This document shows positions 1-8,455 of a stretch of 64,000 nucleotides of DNA, piece after piece. Under the pieces are notes generated by a model that searched no databases, was not told the origin of the DNA, and saw nothing but the letters and a program-made list of their open reading frames with translations. How positions within the stretch are numbered: the first letter of the stretch is position 1; the number at the start of each line of letters is the position of its first letter. Origin of the DNA: Desulfovibrionaceae bacterium (GTDB lineage Bacteria > Desulfobacterota > Desulfovibrionia > Desulfovibrionales > Desulfovibrionaceae). The position numbers and the translations under genes are program-made. Where the stretch lies: NCBI GenBank assembly GCA_910575755.1, contig CAJTFO010000001.1, forward strand, positions 310,001 to 374,000. Direction: 5' to 3'.

Positions 1-3000
1 ATGACGGGAGCGGGCAGGTGCTGTTCCAGGCGTCCAGCATGAAGCCCTCCCTCCCCCAGCGCTTTGCGGAAATGCCCGACATTGAGGCCGACAGTTCGCA
101 GTGGTTCGGCGAGGGAAAGGCCATTGCGGCGGACACGAAAAACCTGCGCAAAAACCTCAAAAAATGGGCCAAGGAAAATTTCTCCGGCAAGACGGCTGTC
201 GCCAATGCTGATACAGGATGGGAAGTGCGGGTGACGCCCAAAAGCGTCGAAAACTCTCTTTCACATGGCTTTGATGAACCCCTGGCCCGTTCCGTGCCGT
301 TTATTCCGCAAATTGTGGAAAGCGGCATTCATGTGGCTACCATAGAGAAGAAAGCCGGCCTCATGTCGCATATCTTTGCCAACAAGATCAGGCTGGACGG
401 CAAGGGGTATGTGGTGGGTTTTGTCGTGCGGGAGGATGCGAACGGGAATCGCTTCTATGATCACGAGCTGACGGAAATAATCGACCCCGGTTGGTTATAT
501 CAGGACCACTTCCAAAAAAAGGAAAACTGGTACACTGAGCCGGCCAACCGGGGCCATGTGATGAACATACTCCGGGACAAGCTTGGCGTCAATGACGGGA
601 GCGGGCAAGTGCTGTTCCAGGCGGCCAGCATGAAGCCCTCCCTCCCCCGGCGCTTTGCGGAAATGCCCGGCATTGAGGCCGACAGTTCGCAGTGGTTCGG
701 CGAGGGAAAGGCCATTGCATTGCCCGGCAAGATCGAGACGCCTGAACAGCGCAAAGCCCTGCGCGGCGCGCTCAAGCAATGGGCGAAAGAAAACTTTTCC
801 AGGGATACGGCTGTCGTCAATGCGGATACGGGCTGGCAAGTCCAGGTGACGCCCAAGGGCATAGAAGATTCGCTTTCACATGGCCTTGACGAACCCCTGG
901 CCCGTTCCGTGCCGTTCATTCCGCAAATTGTGGAAAGCGGCATTCATGTGGACAGTATCAGAAAAACACCGCAACTCATTTCACATTTATTTGCAAACAA
1001 AATCAGATTGGACGGCAAGGATTATGTGGTAGGCTTCGTGTTGAGGGAGGATGTCAACGGCAATCGTTTTTATGATCACGAGCTGACGGAAATAATCGAC
1101 CCCGACTGGCTCGCACCGGGCCATCCTTCAAGTGAAGGTCCTTCTGGAGAAGGGTCGTCTGGACACCGGACCAATCGGGGTGATGTGATGAACATACTCC
1201 GGGACAGGCTTGGTGTCAATGACGGGAGCGGACAGGTGCTGTTCCAGGCGGCCAGCATGAAGCCCTCCCTCCCCCGGCGCTTTGCGGAAATGCCCGGCAT
1301 TGAGGCCGACAGTTCGCAGTGGTTCGGCGAGGGGAAGGCCATTGCGGCGGATGGTCAAAATACGCGCAAGGCTGTCGTGGACTGGGCGCGTAGCGCATTC
1401 CCACAGGGCATGACGATCAGGAACGCGGACCAGGGCTGGGCCGTACAGGTTACACCGAACGGAATCAAGGCCAGCCTTCATCACGGGTATGACGATTTGC
1501 TGGCCCGTTCCGTGCCGTTCATTCCGCAAATTGTGGAAAGCGGCATTCATGTGGCTTCCACAGAGAAAAAAGCCGGCCTCATGTCGCATATCTTTGCCAA
1601 CAAGATCAGGCTGGACGGCAAGGATTATGTGGTGGGTTTTGTACTGCGCGAAGACAAAATGGGAAACCGCTTTTACGATCATGAACTGACGGAAATAATC
1701 GACCCCGACTGGCTAAAGCCGGGCCGAGACACTTCCGCGGAAGCCTTGGGACACCGGACCAATCGGGGCCATGTGATGAACATACTCCGGGACAGGCTTG
1801 GCGTCAATGACGGGAGCGGGCGGGTGATGTTCCAGCCCGATTCCGACCCGGCCAACGCGCGGGGGATGGTCCAGTTTCGCGCTGACGGAAGTTCCGTCAC
1901 CTCCATTTTTGCGGGCGCTTCCGACCTGTCAACCCCCATTCACGAGGGCGCGCACATCTTCATCAATGACCTTATCCGCGTGGTTGCGGGCGGTTGGCGC
2001 ATGGCCGAACAGCTCTTCGCGCGCGAATTCACAGCCGTCAGCAATGATGCCTCCATTGACGATTCCCTGCGGCAGCGCCGGCAGCGCGCACTCACCCGGC
2101 GCTGGAACAAGCACAAAATGGGGCTGTGGCAGGCGCGCGAAGATCTGGCCGCCCTGGTGGAGAACGCCAACGCCCAGCGTGAGGCCCACGGCAAGGCCAT
2201 TGGGGCGCATCTGCCCCCGGTGACGCTGGAAGAAGTTGTTCAGGGCACGGCGACCCCGGAGCAGATTCGGACATTGCAGGAGGTCAATGCCGTCAGCTTT
2301 GAAGGTTATGTGCGCGAAGGCAGGGCCCCTTCCTCAAGGCTGGCGGCCGTGTTTCACAAAATGCGGCAGTGGCTTGCCGCCATCTACCGGCTGGCCGGCA
2401 TTCATGGCGTCAAGGTGACGCCGGAAGTGCGCCGTGTCTTTGACCGCATGCTGGCCAATGATGAGGCCATCCGCAAGAGCGCCGCCGGAACGGCCCTGGC
2501 CGGGGAAGGGGAATTTCTTTCCATTGTGCGGGATGAGGAAGCGGAACTCGTCATAGACGAATCCGGTCAATGGAAGCGGAAAGACAGAATCAATTACAAG
2601 GCCGCGCTGAACAGGCAGAGCGAACATGAGCGGCTTCAGGAGCTGTATGAACGCGCCGAAGCCCATGTGACCGCCCGCATGGACAAGGCCACATTGCGGG
2701 ACAGAAACAAGCGCTGGAAGGCCTACTATGATGAAGGCAGGGAGATGGCCCGCGGCGATGTGTATTATGAAATTGTGGCCGCGCTGACCGTGAAGGAGGG
2801 CAACCCCTGGTCCGGCATCAGCCGCGCATGGCTGGAACAGCAGTATGGAAAGGCGGCCGTGGCCGACTTTATGAAGACGGCGCAGGGGCGGCGGCTGCTG
2901 AACAAAAACGGCGGCCAGACGCTGGACGCGGTGGGCGTCGGGGATATTGTGGGCAATATGGACAGAGCCGTGGCCATGGGCATTGCCGATGCCGACGGGC

Positions 3001-6000
3001 TGTACAATTATCTTTATGATAATGTTGTGACGCGCCGCCGTTCCCTTGCCGATGACGCCCGCGCCTGGGCTGATCAGCGCATGGCCGATGACGACGCCCG
3101 CGCCGAAGAGACCGGGAACGATCCGGGCGAAGCCTACCGCGCCTATCTGGAGGAAGTGGAAGCCACTGTGCTGCGTCTTGCCGCCAGACAGGATGCCGGC
3201 TGGCGCACGCCGGAGCAGCAGGCGCGCTGGGTGGAAGAGCAGCGCACGCCGTTGACGCAGGTGCGGCGTCAGGTCAAAAGCATCCTGCGCGGCAGACCTC
3301 TTAAGGAAATTCTGCCCAACCAGTTTGTGGGCGAAGTGCGCAAGGCGCTGCAAGAGCGCAACGCGGCGCTTGCAGCGGGCAATGCCCTGGACGCCCTCGC
3401 GGCTGTGGACCGCGCCCGCACGGCGCTGGAAAGCTGGATTGAAGCGAACCGCATTCGCAAGGAACAGGAAGACTTTGAACGGCTGGCGAAGCGTCTTTCA
3501 GCGCTCAAGCGGGATGTTGTGGTTCCGGAGGCATGGACGGCCATACAGGATATGCTGGAGCGTTTCGAGCTTGCAGCCAGGCGCCGTGCCGGCGACAGCC
3601 CTGTGACTCTCGGCGAGGCCGTGGCGGCCCTGTGTGCGGATTCCGCCGAAATCAACGGGCTGCCCGCCATTGCTGAATGGCTGCTGAACGAAAAGGAAAG
3701 CGGATCATACAGGAATCTGACAGCGGAACAACTGCGGGATGTGTCTGACGCGCTGAAGATGCTGGAACACATGGGGCGCGAGGCGCTGGCCGGCAACAAG
3801 GCGAGCGAGGCCGCGCGGGTAAGGGAAGTGGCTGACGCCGGCATGGAAAACATGAGCGGGCTGGCCCCCGTGTCCGTGGCTCGTGAAGGAACGGCATGGC
3901 GCAAATGGCAGGATTGGATGCGCTCGTACTTTGGAGGCATGCTTTCTTCCATACAATGGCAGTTGCGTCAGGCTGACGGTTTTTCCAACCTGGGGCCCGA
4001 AGGCAGGCGGGGCATCAGTGAAGAAAGGATATACGGCGCCATTGTGGATGGCGAGACCCGCCGCGAAGTGCGCATGCGCGGGCTGGTGGAACGCATGGAG
4101 CCAGTCTTCCGGCGACTCGCGGACAGCGCCAGGAAATGGGAGGCTGAGCGGGGCAAGGCATTGACCGGAGCGGACGGCAAGCCCTTGCCCGTGCCGGAAA
4201 TCATGCGCCGGGGCGGCAAGCTCAACTGGACGGCGGATCGCGTCATTGCTCTGGCCATGAACCTGGGCAATGAGGGCAACGCCTTGCGCCTGCGGGAGGG
4301 CTACCCGGACCTGACGGCGGATACGCTGGCCAGGCTTGTGGGGGATGACGCCACGCGGCTTGTGTTCTCCGACTGGCAGAGCACAGACAATGAAGGGCTG
4401 CTGTCCGCCCAGGACTGGCGGGATGTGCAGGAGGTGGGGAACATCCTGCAATCGCAATGGAAAGACATTCAGGCCACGCATGAGCGCATGTTCGGTTTCA
4501 AGCCGCGCGGCGTGGAGGCCCGGCCCATGACCATACGGGTGAAGGGCGAAAGCGTCAGCCTCAACGGCTGGTATTATCCCGCCGTCTATGACCCTTCGCT
4601 TTCTCCCGAAGTGCAAAAACGACAGGAACAGCAGGACGCCATTGTGCGCACGGAGGCCGTGTGCGCCGCGCCGGCCGCCAAACGCGGATTCACCAGGGCG
4701 CGGGCCAATGGAGGCGGCGGCGCGCCCCTGCTGCTGGAAACAGGCGTTATCATGGCGCACCTCAATGATGTGACCCGCTTCATCGAATTGGCGGAAACGG
4801 TGCGCTTCGCGGACAGGGTGACGCGGTCGGCTCAATGGCGGGACGCCTATATCCGCGCTTTCGGGCGGCAGGATTATGACGCCATACGACCCAACCTCAA
4901 GGGCATTGTGCTGGAAGAGCGGCCCGCCACCGACGCCATCAGCAAATCCGCCGACTGGCTGCGGGAAAGGCTCGTGCCCTGGGGGCTGGCCTTCAATTTC
5001 AAGACAGCCCTGCTGCAATCCACGGCCATCTTTCCGGCCATGAACGATCTGGGCGCGGCCAACGTGCTGCGCGGCGTGGCCGCCGTGGCCAGGGGCAGAT
5101 ATGCGCTGGTACGGCAGATATGGGAGCAGTCGCCCTATATGAAATCGCGCGCGCGGAACATTGACCAGGATTTGCGCAAGACCCTGCGGGGCGTTGACGC
5201 CCGCACCCGCCAGAAAACGCTCAAGCTGCTGGGAAAGGAGATATCCTGGCAGGATGTGGTGGACGCCGGCATGCTGCCGCTTGTTTCTGTTGACATGGCC
5301 GCGAGTTCCGCCATCTGGATGGCGGCCTACAATCGGGAAATGGCCATACTGGCGAACAGCCGTAACGTGCTCCCCGGCATTGACCCCGCGAGCGAACATC
5401 ACGCCGCGGCCGTGCGTGCGGCGGATATGGCCGTCAAGGCCATCAACCCGGACTTCAACCCTTCCAGCCGCAGCCAGTTTTTGCGCAGCCGCGGCGCGGT
5501 GCGGCTGCTGAACATCTTTTCCAGCGCCGTGGTGCTTTTCGCCCAGCGCCGGGCCTACAATGCCGCCGCCCGGCGGCAGGCCATACACGCGGGCGGCGGA
5601 GGCTACAGGGCGCGTCTGGCGGCCTGGGGAACATACGCCCGTTATGAGGCCTATGACTTCGCCCTGCAGGGCATAGCCATGGGGCTTGTTCTGTCCCTTG
5701 CCTATGGCGAGGACGAGCCGGACAAGTGGGCAAAAAACATGGGCGGGGCCTGGCTGGACGCCGCGTCCATGCGCGTGCCGGTGTTCAACAGCATGATTAC
5801 CGGCCTGATCACCGGCGACACCTGGCGCGGCATGTCCACCGTGTATCAGCAGCCGTGGGATATGGCCAAAAGGCTGCGCGGCGCGGCCAGGACGGGCGAG
5901 GCCGACAAGCTGACGGCATCAATGGCGGATGTGCTCAGCTTCCTCGTCAAGGTTCCCGCAAGCCGTGTATGGCGCAATGCCGAACGCGGCTATGAACAGT

Positions 6001-6059
6001 GGGAAAAGGGGGAAGGCACGCCGGCATCCGTGCTGATGCCCCGGCCCAACAGCTATTAA
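1..6059 (+). CDS. Giant phage polyvalent protein with tandem repeats and HExxH peptidase motif (5' end outside window)
   Basis: Reading is open from the first base. The repeat motif NDGSGQVLFQ, which closes each repeat, is already being read at base 1, so the gene begins upstream. Counting from the GTG at 18, residues 1-602 are three tandem repeats of 197, 209 and 196 residues, each beginning LFQ(A/S)SMKPSLP and ending GVNDGSG. Their core (DxGWxVxVTP...SLxHG...ANKIRLDG) recalls the LPD3/BECR-type RNase-like domains of polyvalent phage proteins. This assignment is from memory and tentative. Residues 642-646 are HEGAH, preceded by LSTPI, like the zinc peptidase domain of such proteins. Long helical, Arg/Ala-rich segments follow. 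The last 400 or so residues contain a hydrophobic stretch (GIAMGLVLSLAYG) and resemble LPD38-like C-terminal domains. Proteins of this kind are thought to be packaged and injected with phage DNA. No clear start can be given. Confidence 0.8.
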   Translation, partial: DGSGQVLFQASSMKPSLPQRFAEMPDIEADSSQWFGEGKAIAADTKNLRKNLKKWAKENFSGKTAVANADTGWEVRVTPKSVENSLSHGFDEPLARSVPFIPQIVESGIHVATIEKKAGLMSHIFANKIRLDGKGYVVGFVVREDANGNRFYDHELTEIIDPGWLYQDHFQKKENWYTEPANRGHVMNILRDKLGVNDGSGQVLFQAASMKPSLPRRFAEMPGIEADSSQWFGEGKAIALPGKIETPEQRKALRGALKQWAKENFSRDTAVVNADTGWQVQVTPKGIEDSLSHGLDEPLARSVPFIPQIVESGIHVDSIRKTPQLISHLFANKIRLDGKDYVVGFVLREDVNGNRFYDHELTEIIDPDWLAPGHPSSEGPSGEGSSGHRTNRGDVMNILRDRLGVNDGSGQVLFQAASMKPSLPRRFAEMPGIEADSSQWFGEGKAIAADGQNTRKAVVDWARSAFPQGMTIRNADQGWAVQVTPNGIKASLHHGYDDLLARSVPFIPQIVESGIHVASTEKKAGLMSHIFANKIRLDGKDYVVGFVLREDKMGNRFYDHELTEIIDPDWLKPGRDTSAEALGHRTNRGHVMNILRDRLGVNDGSGRVMFQPDSDPANARGMVQFRADGSSVTSIFAGASDLSTPIHEGAHIFINDLIRVVAGGWRMAEQLFAREFTAVSNDASIDDSLRQRRQRALTRRWNKHKMGLWQAREDLAALVENANAQREAHGKAIGAHLPPVTLEEVVQGTATPEQIRTLQEVNAVSFEGYVREGRAPSSRLAAVFHKMRQWLAAIYRLAGIHGVKVTPEVRRVFDRMLANDEAIRKSAAGTALAGEGEFLSIVRDEEAELVIDESGQWKRKDRINYKAALNRQSEHERLQELYERAEAHVTARMDKATLRDRNKRWKAYYDEGREMARGDVYYEIVAALTVKEGNPWSGISRAWLEQQYGKAAVADFMKTAQGRRLLNKNGGQTLDAVGVGDIVGNMDRAVAMGIADADGLYNYLYDNVVTRRRSLADDARAWADQRMADDDARAEETGNDPGEAYRAYLEEVEATVLRLAARQDAGWRTPEQQARWVEEQRTPLTQVRRQVKSILRGRPLKEILPNQFVGEVRKALQERNAALAAGNALDALAAVDRARTALESWIEANRIRKEQEDFERLAKRLSALKRDVVVPEAWTAIQDMLERFELAARRRAGDSPVTLGEAVAALCADSAEINGLPAIAEWLLNEKESGSYRNLTAEQLRDVSDALKMLEHMGREALAGNKASEAARVREVADAGMENMSGLAPVSVAREGTAWRKWQDWMRSYFGGMLSSIQWQLRQADGFSNLGPEGRRGISEERIYGAIVDGETRREVRMRGLVERMEPVFRRLADSARKWEAERGKALTGADGKPLPVPEIMRRGGKLNWTADRVIALAMNLGNEGNALRLREGYPDLTADTLARLVGDDATRLVFSDWQSTDNEGLLSAQDWRDVQEVGNILQSQWKDIQATHERMFGFKPRGVEARPMTIRVKGESVSLNGWYYPAVYDPSLSPEVQKRQEQQDAIVRTEAVCAAPAAKRGFTRARANGGGGAPLLLETGVIMAHLNDVTRFIELAETVRFADRVTRSAQWRDAYIRAFGRQDYDAIRPNLKGIVLEERPATDAISKSADWLRERLVPWGLAFNFKTALLQSTAIFPAMNDLGAANVLRGVAAVARGRYALVRQIWEQSPYMKSRARNIDQDLRKTLRGVDARTRQKTLKLLGKEISWQDVVDAGMLPLVSVDMAASSAIWMAAYNREMAILANSRNVLPGIDPASEHHAAAVRAADMAVKAINPDFNPSSRSQFLRSRGAVRLLNIFSSAVVLFAQRRAYNAAARRQAIHAGGGGYRARLAAWGTYARYEAYDFALQGIAMGLVLSLAYGEDEPDKWAKNMGGAWLDAASMRVPVFNSMITGLITGDTWRGMSTVYQQPWDMAKRLRGAARTGEADKLTASMADVLSFLVKVPASRVWRNAERGYEQWEKGEGTPASVLMPRPNSY
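18..1823 (+). repeat. Three tandem coding repeats of about 590-627 bp
   Basis: Repeat units begin at the same VLFQ codons at 18, 609 and 1236, and the next VMFQ junction is at 1824, giving periods of 591, 627 and 588 bp, all multiples of three. Blocks such as the codons for RSVPFIPQIVESGIHV are almost identical in all three copies. The segment after GEGKAIA and the linker after EIIDP differ in length and sequence. The partial repeat end before base 18 shows at least one more copy upstream. Confidence 0.95.
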
Positions 6060-6157
6060 CATCACGTTGCCCCAACTGCGGCAGCCCCGTACCGGCTGTC
6101 AGAACCGATTCCATGCCGGCCATGCCGGCAGAATATGATTTTCATTTTCCTGTGGCA

Positions 6158-6181
6158 ATTTCTTTTTCCAAAAAAAGAAAT
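6158..6181 (+). terminator. A/T-rich hairpin after the polyvalent gene
   Basis: About 100 bp after the stop codon a 10-bp A/T stem (ATTTCTTTTT paired with AAAAAGAAAT) encloses a 4-nt loop. It may end the late phage transcript. It is weak because it lacks a G/C core. The rest of 6060-6359 is AT-rich and shows no gene. Confidence 0.35.
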
Positions 6182-6359
6182 GTACCGGGCAAATCACAAA
6201 AAATTACATATAAGACATTGATATATTTTGATAAGTTTACTTGAAAAAAGAAATTCGACCTATGAGGATGCCTTGTAAAGCCTGTTAATTGTTCATAAAG
6301 CGTGTTCTTTGCCGCTGTTCCCCCGAAAGCATGACGTTTATGGATTTTGTCAAAGTTTT

Positions 6360-6566
6360 TTACCTCTTCATGCTTTCCGCGCCGGAAGGAATGTTTTCCT
6401 TAAAATTTTCAAGCCATTGAACATGTATTCGCCACGTTGGACGCCTGCTTTGCGCGGAGATATTCTTTGCCTGAATATGTCCCCTCCTGATAAGCTTGCG
6501 CACCGTATCGGCACTCACCCCCAGATTTTCCGCCACCTGGCCTACGCTATACCATTCCGTAGCCAT
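6360..6566 (-). CDS. Excisionase-like helix-turn-helix protein
   Basis: A 68-residue protein starting MATEWYSVGQVAENLG. The segment SVGQVAENLGVSADTVRKL followed by IRRG and later RRPTWRIH is the pattern of MerR-like/excisionase winged helix-turn-helix proteins, where the C-terminal wing precedes a short basic or acidic tail. The chosen ATG overlaps the last 20 bases of the upstream recombinase gene. A longer reading frame upstream lies inside the recombinase gene and is not believed. Position directly downstream of an integrase fits a recombination directionality factor, but a simple DNA-binding regulator is equally possible. No site for its binding was identified. Confidence 0.7.
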   Translation of the reverse strand: MATEWYSVGQVAENLGVSADTVRKLIRRGHIQAKNISAQSRRPTWRIHVQWLENFKENIPSGAESMKR

Positions 6567-7191
6567 GAATTGTCTCCATATGCCGCAAAGCGGACTGCTG
6601 ACATTCGCGATTGAAAGAGAGGTACATTTCCGTGCTGTCCATGGATTTGTGACCAAGAGCGCGAGAGGTTTCCAGCATGGGGTGAATCAATGCTCCGCGC
6701 CGCAGCATGGCTATAAAATGCCTGTGTACCTGCTCCGCATATGTCTTGCGCCAGGAATGCGTGCCCAGCGTGCCCTGATCCTCGTCAAGCCCGGCGGCGC
6801 GCGCCGCCTGATTGAAAATATTCCAGGCTTCGGCGCGGGTTATTGCCCGGCCGCCCATCTGGCTGAGAAACAAAAATTGCTGGCGGCCAAGATGACCGTT
6901 GTCCAGAAGCCATTGCACCTGACGGGCAATGGCCGCGCGAGCCGGGGCGGCAAGGTCAATGGTGCGACCGGCCAGAGCCCGCTTGGTGGAAGCTCTGGCT
7001 ATCTTGACCCGCCGCACGACGCGGCCTTTTTTCACCACGTCCGCCACGCGCAGGGACAAGGCCTCACTGACGCGCAGCCCCGTGGTGACGCAAAGCATGT
7101 GCAAAGCCTGATTCCGCAGCCGATATCTTCCCGCATACGCCCGGAACATGGCTGCGGATTCTTCAATGCTGAGTGGGCGGCAGCCTCTCAC
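6547..7191 (-). CDS. Phage integrase, tyrosine recombinase, catalytic domain only
   Basis: A 214-residue protein with the tyrosine recombinase residues in order: R40 (TTGLRVSEAL), H145 and R148 (HSWRKT), H181 (LGHKS) and Y190 (STEMYLSF). It would catalyse site-specific integration or excision. I chose the GTG at 7191 because a GGAGG Shine-Dalgarno sits about 8 bases before it and because its first bases (GTGA) overlap the stop codon of the upstream zinc-ribbon frame. An ATG at 7239 has no good ribosome site. Either start leaves the protein without the usual N-terminal core-binding domain, which is short for the family (typically over 300 residues). The excisionase-like gene overlaps its 3' end. 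Confidence 0.85.
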   Translation of the reverse strand: MRGCRPLSIEESAAMFRAYAGRYRLRNQALHMLCVTTGLRVSEALSLRVADVVKKGRVVRRVKIARASTKRALAGRTIDLAAPARAAIARQVQWLLDNGHLGRQQFLFLSQMGGRAITRAEAWNIFNQAARAAGLDEDQGTLGTHSWRKTYAEQVHRHFIAMLRRGALIHPMLETSRALGHKSMDSTEMYLSFNRECQQSALRHMETIHGYGMV

Positions 7192-7645
7192 GGCAAAACC
7201 TCCATAAACGGAAAATTGGCTATCTGATCGCGTGTCCATGCGGCAAAGCGCTGAAAGCGAGGGTCCGTATTGCAGGCGCAACGAAAAAGCTGAATATAGT
7301 CCCCCTCGCCGGCATGCGCATGAACATGAACCCGTATCCAGCCAGGGAAACCATGCGAGCAGTCCGGACAGCCCTCCCGCGGCCTGGAGCACGCTTCGCG
7401 AAACGATTCAACCTGCCTGTTTTTTTGTATTCTTCATACAGGGCGTTGAGTTCGTACCCCAGATTTGTGCCGCGCGTCATGCGCGCTGTCCGGCGGATAA
7501 ATTCGTTGACCACCCATGCCGACGCCATCAGCGGCATGTGCCCGGCAACCTGATGCCAGGCATGCAGCGTCGCATCCTCAGGCTCGGGAAAGACAAATGC
7601 CGCGCAGATTTTTTGCACCGCGGCGTCAAACTCCAGACGTGTCAT
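7188..7645 (-). pseudogene. Phage protein with C-terminal zinc ribbon, interrupted by a frameshift at an A7 run
   Basis: The gene starts at the ATG at 7645 (MTRLEFDAAVQK), 8 bases after the replication gene, with GAGG upstream. In the starting frame it runs on to 7220 with a composition unlike a folded domain. A minus-one shift at the A7 run (7420-7426) moves it into a frame reading QVESFREACSRPREGCPDC, a linker and RCACNTD, and ending at 7188. This gives two CxxC/CxC pairs typical of a zinc ribbon. That stop overlaps the GTG start of the recombinase in a GTGA, which strongly argues the second frame is the evolved one. It may be a genuine indel, a sequencing error in the homopolymer, or programmed slippage. 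The function is unknown. Confidence 0.65.
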
Positions 7646-7653
7646 TGTTCGCC

Positions 7654-8451
7654 TCACCCGCGCGCGCCCTGAAATTGCGCCGTGAGTTCATCAAAACTTG
7701 GCGCGGCGCAACGATGCGGCCCGGCCCGGCCCTGTTTGCGGCGGCGATCGGCCACGGCATCAAAAACCCATTTGCGCATGGCCAGGTAGTGGGACTTGTA
7801 CGGGTCCCGCTTTCTGCTGGCCCCCAGATGCTGGTCCAGCAGGGCTATGGCTTCATCCGTGGCGTCCGCGCCGTAGTGCTCACGCAACCTGTCAAGCTCC
7901 GTAGCCGTAAGCAGCACGTTGCCGTATTCTCCGTGTCTCTGCTTGCCTTCATGTTCCTCCGCCCTGACGGAGCGTGTGCGCGTCCGCGCGGACGCGTTTT
8001 CTTTCTCTGGGAGATTCCTGACAGGTTCTCTTGGAGATTCTCCCCGAACCACATTCGGGGGAGGAGTGAACGTGGTTCGGGGGAGGGGGGAACCAGATTC
8101 GGGGGTGTCCCGAACCACGTTCGGGGGCGCATCCCGTTCGGGGGTGAACGTGGTTCGGGGGCGCATCTCCTTCGGGGGCGCGCCGCTTTCCCTGCCCTGC
8201 ACGCCAAGAAGCTTGTAGGTATTGACCTTGCCGCACGCCGGCAGGCGACGAACAAGACCGAGCCCCTCCAGGTCCCTCATGGCCTTCTGCACGGCCCGGT
8301 CTGAAAGCCCGGTGTCCGCGCACAGACGCGCCAGTGATGGCCAGCAGGTGTGATCCTCGCCAGCGCGGTCAGCCATGGACAACAGCACAATCTTTTGCGT
8401 GGTGGTGATATGGCGTTGCTGCCACGCCCAGCGTGTTGCGTCGATACTCAT
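7654..8451 (-). CDS. RepO-like phage replication initiator with winged HTH domain
   Basis: A 265-residue protein. Residues 1 to about 90 (TTTQKIVLLSMADRAGED to KVNTYKL) form a winged helix-turn-helix domain of the kind seen at the N-terminus of phage replication proteins (HTH_36/RepO-like). A Pro/Thr/Arg-rich middle (about 91-135) is encoded by a DNA repeat array. The C-terminal part (LTATELDRLREHYG...SHYLAMRKWVFDAV) is helical. In lambda-like phages, O protein binds iterons located inside its own gene and recruits the helicase loader. The same arrangement is suggested here by the internal repeats, but is not proven. The start has a GGAGGA site that overlaps the stop region of the upstream ASCH gene. 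No helicase loader was seen nearby. Confidence 0.75.
   Translation of the reverse strand: MSIDATRWAWQQRHITTTQKIVLLSMADRAGEDHTCWPSLARLCADTGLSDRAVQKAMRDLEGLGLVRRLPACGKVNTYKLLGVQGRESGAPPKEMRPRTTFTPERDAPPNVVRDTPESGSPLPRTTFTPPPNVVRGESPREPVRNLPEKENASARTRTRSVRAEEHEGKQRHGEYGNVLLTATELDRLREHYGADATDEAIALLDQHLGASRKRDPYKSHYLAMRKWVFDAVADRRRKQGRAGPHRCAAPSFDELTAQFQGARG
8054..8178. repeat. Iteron-like array inside the replication gene, candidate phage origin
   Basis: Seven exact copies of TTCGGGGG on the + strand start at 8054, 8076, 8098, 8120, 8137, 8154 and 8171. The spacings are 22, 22, 22, 17, 17 and 17 bases. Several copies are extended to GAACGTGGTTCGGGGG, and at 8041-8061 and 8110-8127 the flanking CCGAACCAC makes an inverted arrangement. 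Because 22 and 17 are not multiples of three, the repeat is read in different codon frames, so the protein sequence alone does not explain it. Confidence 0.75.
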
Positions 8452-8455
8452 AGTA

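Noticed and set aside
2334-3353. Long reverse-strand frame of 339 codons inside the polyvalent gene
   Set aside because: High-GC third-position effect: it mirrors the real gene, has no domain and no ribosome site. The same reasoning removes the other long antisense frames (for example 11827-13290, 18069-19865, 42824-44644, 61368-63098).
7192-7392. Longer start of the recombinase (7392 or 7239)
   Set aside because: This segment is better explained as the shifted zinc-ribbon frame of the preceding gene, and only the GTG at 7191 has a GGAGG site at the right distance.
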